Source: Ailurus styani
Lineage: Eukaryota; Chordata; Mammalia; Carnivora; Ailuridae
Direction: 5' to 3'
Length of the DNA: 64,000 nt
Assembly (NCBI GenBank): GCA_002007465.1
Contig: LNAC01000681.1
Span: forward strand, 248,001-312,000
The notes beneath the pieces were generated by a model. That model made no database searches. It saw only the letters and a list, made by a program, of their open reading frames with translations, and had not been told where the DNA came from. The position numbers and the translations under genes are program-made. Of this stretch, positions 59,008 through 64,000 are shown one piece after another. Position 1 is the stretch's first letter. Every line of letters begins with the position of its first letter.

Positions 59008-59077
59008 CTTATCTTTCAAAGCAGATTGTCCACAGATTGAGAATAGTATCTGTAGACAATCTGCTTTGAAAGATAAG
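59008..59077. repeat. 30-bp inverted repeat (hairpin)
   Basis: Arms 59008-59037 and 59048-59077 are reverse complements with one mismatch over 30 bp, separated by a 10-base loop. The arm starts 'cttatctttcaaagcagatt'. Flanking sequence does not extend the stem. Confidence 0.95.
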
Positions 59078-59724
59078 AGATTGAGCCTTATACTACTTCT
59101 CACCATTTCCTCTCTCAATTTTTGTTATAGCGTTATTTTTATTCTTCATAATAGCTAATTGCCTGTATGACTTTAAATAATATGCATAATCCCCAATTTC
59201 TTGATTCATTTACCTAAGATTGTATCTATGGACTTCCAGACTTAGGGAATAAGAAATAAGTACACTCCCCTACTCCTGATTTCAGTTAGTTATATCAATT
59301 TTACATTTTACAGGTTTGCAAACTTTAAATTCAGTTTTGTGACTAAATACATCATTCATATTTCATCTTTAAGTTGATTTTAAGCATTGAAATTGCATAG
59401 ATAGATTTATAATATTATACGTTAAAAATCATTGTGTAAATGAGAGTGTTATCAGATGTCTAGGAAAGGAAATGGAATTTTTTGCCAACAGTCTTGCCTC
59501 CTAAAGAAGAATCATCCAAGCATCAAGTTAAAATGGGTTTCTTTGATCCATATCGAATTCAGTGACTACTGCATATTTTCCCATGTCATTCTCCACCTTT
59601 GGTTCATTTACTATTTTGCTGGTGTGTGTCCATGAACAATTTTGTTTGTAATAGTTTATAAAAATGTGCGACTTTATCTGAATCCTTGCATACTCCAAAT
59701 ATCTTTTGTTCCCATTTGTTTGAA
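59078..59724. other. Single-copy AT-rich sequence
   Basis: No gene or repeat family recognised; possibly old L1 at its end. Confidence 0.4.
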
Positions 59725-60375
59725 AATTTATTTTTGCTTTAATTTTTTGGGGGGGTTATTATGGTAAAATTTGTACCAAGTAAAGAAAACAAATCTTAAG
59801 TGCATATAGTGGGATGAATTTTTTGTATGGGACCACCACCCATATTAAGACATAGAACATTCCATTACCCAGAAAGTTCCCTGCTGGGTCAATGCAATTG
59901 CTTTATCAATTCAGAAAACTATTGTGGTTTCTCTTGCCATAAATTTGTTTTGCCTATTCTGAAGTCACATAAATTGATTAGTTTCTACTCCATATTTGTC
60001 TTTTTTCATTCAATGTATTAACTATGAGATATTATTCCATGTTGTTGTGTGTACCAGTAGTTTGTGCTTTTAAAATTGCTTGGTAGTAAGGGGTATATCC
60101 ATTCTCCTGTTGATGGACATTTGGATTGTTTCCAGGGTTTGGCTTTTACAAATGAGTCTGCTATGAACATTCATGCACATGTCTTTTTGTGGACATCTCT
60201 TGGATAGAGAGTAGATAGTGTCAAACAGTTTTCCAGTATGGTTGAACCATTCACATCCCACCAGCAAAGGATGAGAGTTGCAGTTAACCCACTTTACTGA
60301 CACTTGTTAGTGGCAGCTCCTACTTTCTATTATCCCCGTGGGCATCTCATTGTGGCTTTGGTTTGTATTAAGTAA
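59725..60375 (-). mobile_element. Old L1 3' region, antisense
   Basis: 'cctgttgatggacatttgga', 'gagtctgctatgaacattca', 'tcaaacagttttccagtatg' and 'ggcatctcattgtggctttg' match the reversed L1 tail, strongly diverged. Confidence 0.75.
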
Positions 60376-60409
60376 AGGTGTTGAGGACGTATCACCTCCA
60401 TCATCATTA

Positions 60410-60644
60410 TCATCTTCTTCTTCTCCTTCTTCCTCTTCTTTTAAAGATTTTATTTATTTATTTATTTATTTATTTATTTGGCAGACAGAGAGAATGATCA
60501 TGAGCCAGGGGAGAGGCAGAGGGATCAGGACAAACAGACTCCCCACTGAGCAGGGAGCCCAATGCAGGACTTGATTCCAGGACCTTAGGATCATGACCTG
60601 ATCTGAAGGCAGATGCTTAACCGATTGAGCCACCCTGGTGCACC
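60410..60644 (-). mobile_element. SINEC, antisense, with CTT-rich tail
   Basis: 'ttttaaagattttatttatt' plus a TTTA run, then 'actgagcagggagcccaatg' and 'aaccgattgagccaccctgg'. A 'cttcttcttctccttcttcc' stretch precedes the tail. Imperfect flanks ('atcacctccatc' and 'atcagctccatc') may be the target duplication. Confidence 0.88.
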
Positions 60645-60904
60645 ATCAGCTCCATCTTCTTTAGTGGAAATGCCCATTAGATAGATGTGAGGTAACCTGG
60701 ATGCCTGTTCTACCTGTTTTAACTTTCATCTCATTTTTCTATCTTATCTTTTATCTTTCCACCTTAAGTCCTGGGAGATCCCTTGACTTTATGTGTAGAA
60801 GAGTCATGAAGTCAAATGAACTTCTGTCCTCCAAGAGACCCTCAGAGGTTGAATCCATAGTTCCTTCTGGGCCAAATAGCCAAGGGGTTAAAAAAAAAAG
60901 CCTG
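60645..60904. other. Single-copy non-coding sequence
   Basis: No gene or repeat recognised. Confidence 0.4.
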
Positions 60905-61030
60905 TCACACTCTACAGTCCTCTCAGCTCATAGATGAGAAAGACAAACAACAAAACCTAGGCCAAAGACATTAGTTACTTTGTCAAGGCCATCCCGCGGT
61001 GAGTAGCAGAGTCAGGGCAAGATCACCAAA
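60905..61030 (-). repeat. Decayed MIR SINE, antisense
   Basis: 'tcagctcatagatgagaaag', 'ggtgagtagcagagtcaggg' and similar blocks suggest MIR. Weak. Confidence 0.4.
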
Positions 61031-61457
61031 TGTCATTTTTCCATTACGTCAAGTGAATGACCCCAGAGGGGAAACCACTTTAGCAGGAGCCCTTCATGGC
61101 CCCACTAGATGCATTATGCAGTCATGTCTCTGTCTGCAGAAATGCTCGCCCAGAAGCTGGGGCCTCTGCCATCTCCCACTCCCCTCGTCACCCTGGAGCA
61201 TGTACCTGTCCCATGTGCTCTAACATCTATACTAACTGACCGGGATGTAAGGTGTTGGCTTATTCTTGGATAATTCTGCCTGAATGTCTTTTCTTTTGAA
61301 GGCAGGGATTCACATTCTTCTCCTCTCTTCATAACATAACACTGGCTCCACGAAGGGTGTGACAGATATATTTGGGACTCTCTGGGCTCCTACAGGTTGG
61401 AATGTATCTTACACATCCCCAAACACCAACTAGCCCAGCAGGATGCTCAGGGCATAG
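61031..61457. other. Single-copy non-coding sequence
   Basis: No gene or repeat recognised. Confidence 0.4.
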
Positions 61458-61670
61458 GTCTTTATTTATTTTTTTTAAAGATTTATTTATTTGAGAGAGA
61501 GAGCATGAATGCGGGGGTAGGGGAGAGAAGCAGACTCCCCACTGAGTATGCAGCCCGACGTGGGGTTCGATCCCATGACCTGAGATCAAGACCTGAGCCA
61601 GACACTTAGAGTTGGACACTTAAGTGACCGAGATGCACAGCTCCCCCCAACCCCAACATGTGTCTTTATT
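61458..61670 (-). mobile_element. SINEC, antisense
   Basis: 'ttttttttaaagatttattt', 'gaagcagactccccactgag', 'gacctgagatcaagacctga' and 'aagtgaccgagatgcacagc'. The 9-bp 'gtctttatt' at 61458-61466 and 61662-61670 is a likely target duplication. Confidence 0.92.
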
Positions 61671-63354
61671 GACTGAGAGAATTTTCCATCAATCTGAACG
61701 AGATCATACATATATTGTTTTTCTTAAGACCAACTTTTCAACTCTGAGATTCCATGTGACACAGTCAGTTAAAAACAAATTGGCTTTGGGGACAGGAAGA
61801 TCCTTCTCTTGTGATCTCTGGATTTTCAAGGAACTTAACAAAAGTGTCTGACCCTCTTGTAAAGCGGGTCATTTCCAGGAGACTCAGGCAAGGAGAGTGG
61901 TAGGGGGAGAGGCTGCTACCATCTGTGGCAGTTGGGGAAAAGTGAGATAGAGACATAGAATGTAATAGAATGTCTGTCAGTTCCCTTCCTTTTCCTTTCC
62001 TCGTCCACATATCCATTACCACCAGCCCATCTCCCCTCTCCTCAGCCCCTTACACATGAGCTAAAAGGAAAGGCTTTGCTATAAATTAAATGGAAATGTC
62101 TTTAGTGATCCATCTACAGAGCTTTGCTGAAAGAAGGGCTGTTAAAATTTAGAACCCTTCATTTTCTTCTTAATGAGCTACCTGGGACCGGAGAGGGTGA
62201 TAAATATAGCCTTTCTCATACATTTAACTCAGCCAGCCACAGTCAGATTTTAAAAAACTCATTCTAATTAAGCATTTGCATGGGCTGTACTCAATATTCA
62301 TTCAGATCTTTCCCTTTCTAATAAGCTACAACTTTCACTGCTGCAGGGCAGAAAGCTCCAGGGACCCCACCATTCTACTTGAAAATAGAAGGCAGTCCCT
62401 GCCCCACTCAGGGACCCATGTTCATTCCCTGCCCACTTTAGAGACTGGCACTGACCTGTCATCCAGATACCTAACCCTGTCCGCTCCTTGCTTGGGGACC
62501 CAGGGGTTGGAAAGGCAGGCCAGGGCTGCAAAGCCACCCATTTGTATTTCGAACAAGAATAGGCCCCACTTCGTTGCAACTTCTGATGGAGGCTGGGGGG
62601 GAGGTGGGAGTGGGGTTTTGTATTTTTGATTCCCTTCTGTCAAAATGCAGGTGGGAGTTTCTAAAATGACACATGCAGATTCAATCAAAAAAGATTTTCT
62701 GGGCACCAGCAGAAATCCCTGTCACTTCACTCTCAAACTCTTTACAGGGAACACTCCAAACTCTATTCCTAACCTCAGCTGACTTCCTCATCTCCTGGTT
62801 TGTGAAGAAGATGGTTGGAAACTCTCAAAGCTCTTAACCCCAAGTTAGGGAAGCTACTCGCCTCTCCCAGCTGGTTCCCCTTCCTTTCCCTTCCATAGGG
62901 GCAAGAGCTGACTTCCCCTCCTAGCTCTGGTTCCCAATCTCTTGCACTTTCTCAGGGACATGGGGGTCTTGGGTTGTGTCCCCCAGCTGTCCTCCCTCCA
63001 CATAGCTTCTTCTTCATTGCCACCCCCACTTCATTTCCGGAGCACTCAGTGTTGAGGTGAGGTCCATTTCCACACTGGGTAGAGTATACCAAATCCCGCT
63101 CTGCCACCAGCCTGGCCCTTAGTCTGCCCTTCTCAGGCAAACTTCTCAAAGGACATGTCAACTGGGCCTGATGGTCTGCAGACCCTGTGTTTGCTGGCAC
63201 AATGTGGGCTTCCAACCCCCTGATTGGGTTCTAAAAGGGAGTCACAGACATTTTGAATAACATGATCAAATTTCATAGGTTAGCCAGTTGGCTTATAGGC
63301 ATTTAAAATGGAATCAGTTATTACTACCTCAAATTACATTGCATTCATGCTGTA
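61671..63354. other. Single-copy non-coding sequence
   Basis: 1.7 kb without recognised gene or repeat. Frames up to 117 codons overlap on both strands and have no family resemblance. Confidence 0.4.
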
Positions 63355-63490
63355 TTTATTTATTTTCTGTCTTCCCTACAAGATGAACCTAAGTTCCACA
63401 AGGATGGGGATTTTGTGTGTACTTGTCACCACCATATCTCTGTGCACGGGACAGTGTCTGGCCCCTGTGGGTTTGTTCTAAATAAACATC
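63355..63490 (+). repeat. L2-type LINE 3' end
   Basis: 'cctaagttccacaaggatgg', 'ctctgtgcacgggacagtgt' and 'ttctaaataaacatctgt' follow the L2 end. Confidence 0.6.
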
Positions 63491-64000
63491 TGTTTTTAAA
63501 TTGTTAAATCATAAATGAACACAAAACTGCCAATACTATCAAAAGACATTAACCATCCAGTCTACCATCACATGTTAAAAATTGGTGAAATCAGGTGAAG
63601 AACACCCAGGTGTTCATCAGACTCTTCTACTCATTTCTCCATAAGCTTGAAATTAAAAAAAAATCAGTGGGAAAAAAACACCCCACCTAAAATAGTATCT
63701 CTGTTTCAGACTTTTTTTCATGACTGAAATTATTATTCCAGTAGGAGGTTTTAGAAAATCACCTTCATCTTCTTATTCATACTTGAGAACTAAAAACTGA
63801 GCAACAAAGTTAATTTTCCACATCTTTTTTTTCTCCTATGCATGAACTCACTTTCTCTTCACAAGGTCAGGGAGCATGCTGCCACTGTTGTTAGAACCAC
63901 AAACCAGGCACTGTTTTTCTCTGTCTGGCCCTTTTGGTGGGCAGCAGAGACCATAGAAGTCAAAACTCCCAGAGGATCGTAGGTTACTCTCCATGAGAAA
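63491..64000. other. Single-copy AT-rich sequence
   Basis: No gene or repeat recognised. Confidence 0.4.

Noticed and set aside
59008..59077. MicroRNA precursor
   Set aside because: A 30-bp stem with a 10-base loop is shorter than typical precursors and the arms are nearly perfect. Template switching is simpler.

Overview
The window is mammalian nuclear DNA from a carnivoran, most likely an arctoid caniform close to the mustelids. The evidence is the SINEs. At least fourteen Carnivora-specific tRNA-derived SINEC copies or fragments are present. The youngest begin GGGCGCCTGGGTGGC, continue with 'gtgggttaagcctctgcc', and lack the dog- and cat-type heads. Old pan-mammalian repeats (MIR, L2, MER5A, Tigger-like elements, L1M) and a carnivore-type L1 are also present. 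I find no intact protein-coding gene, tRNA or rRNA gene, or CRISPR array. Nearly all long open frames are shadows of repeats or chance.

Layout. 1-12.4 kb is poor in young transposons and mostly single copy. It holds the most interesting signal: two diverged, same-strand copies of a roughly 313-bp element (7171-7483 and 10623-10935). They share a near-palindrome, evenly spaced GTAAA/ATAAA motifs and a TAATTA-type AT core, and look like a duplicated ancient regulatory element. 12.4-19.5 kb is a block of old L1 (L1M) lying antisense, with SINEC insertions. 19.5-22.5 kb is mostly single copy with a Tigger-like element. 22.5-25.1 kb is a carnivore L1 that keeps its 5' end and ORF1 but has lost almost all of ORF2 and its 3' end. 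25-38 kb is mixed single-copy DNA with SINEC, MIR, L2, MER5A and a 5'-truncated young L1 with 19-bp target duplications. 38.6-41.1 kb contains two processed pseudogenes, FGFR1OP2-like (+) and RPL7L1-like (-); the second sits inside an old L1. 41.8-64 kb is single-copy DNA with L1M 3' ends, a solitary LTR, a Tigger-like element and SINECs.

Two single-N gaps (29436 and 32619) are each followed by a near-exact copy of the sequence just before the N (94 bp and about 196 bp). These are probably unmerged contig overlaps, so the window contains about 290 bp of false duplication.

All of the roughly nine independent L1 insertions lie on the minus strand, while SINECs are split evenly. This would fit an intron of a plus-strand gene, but no exon was recognised, so it remains an inference. 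No gene pathway or operon can be described. The functional candidates are the paired element, a 30-bp hairpin at 59008-59077, and the L1 5' promoter region.
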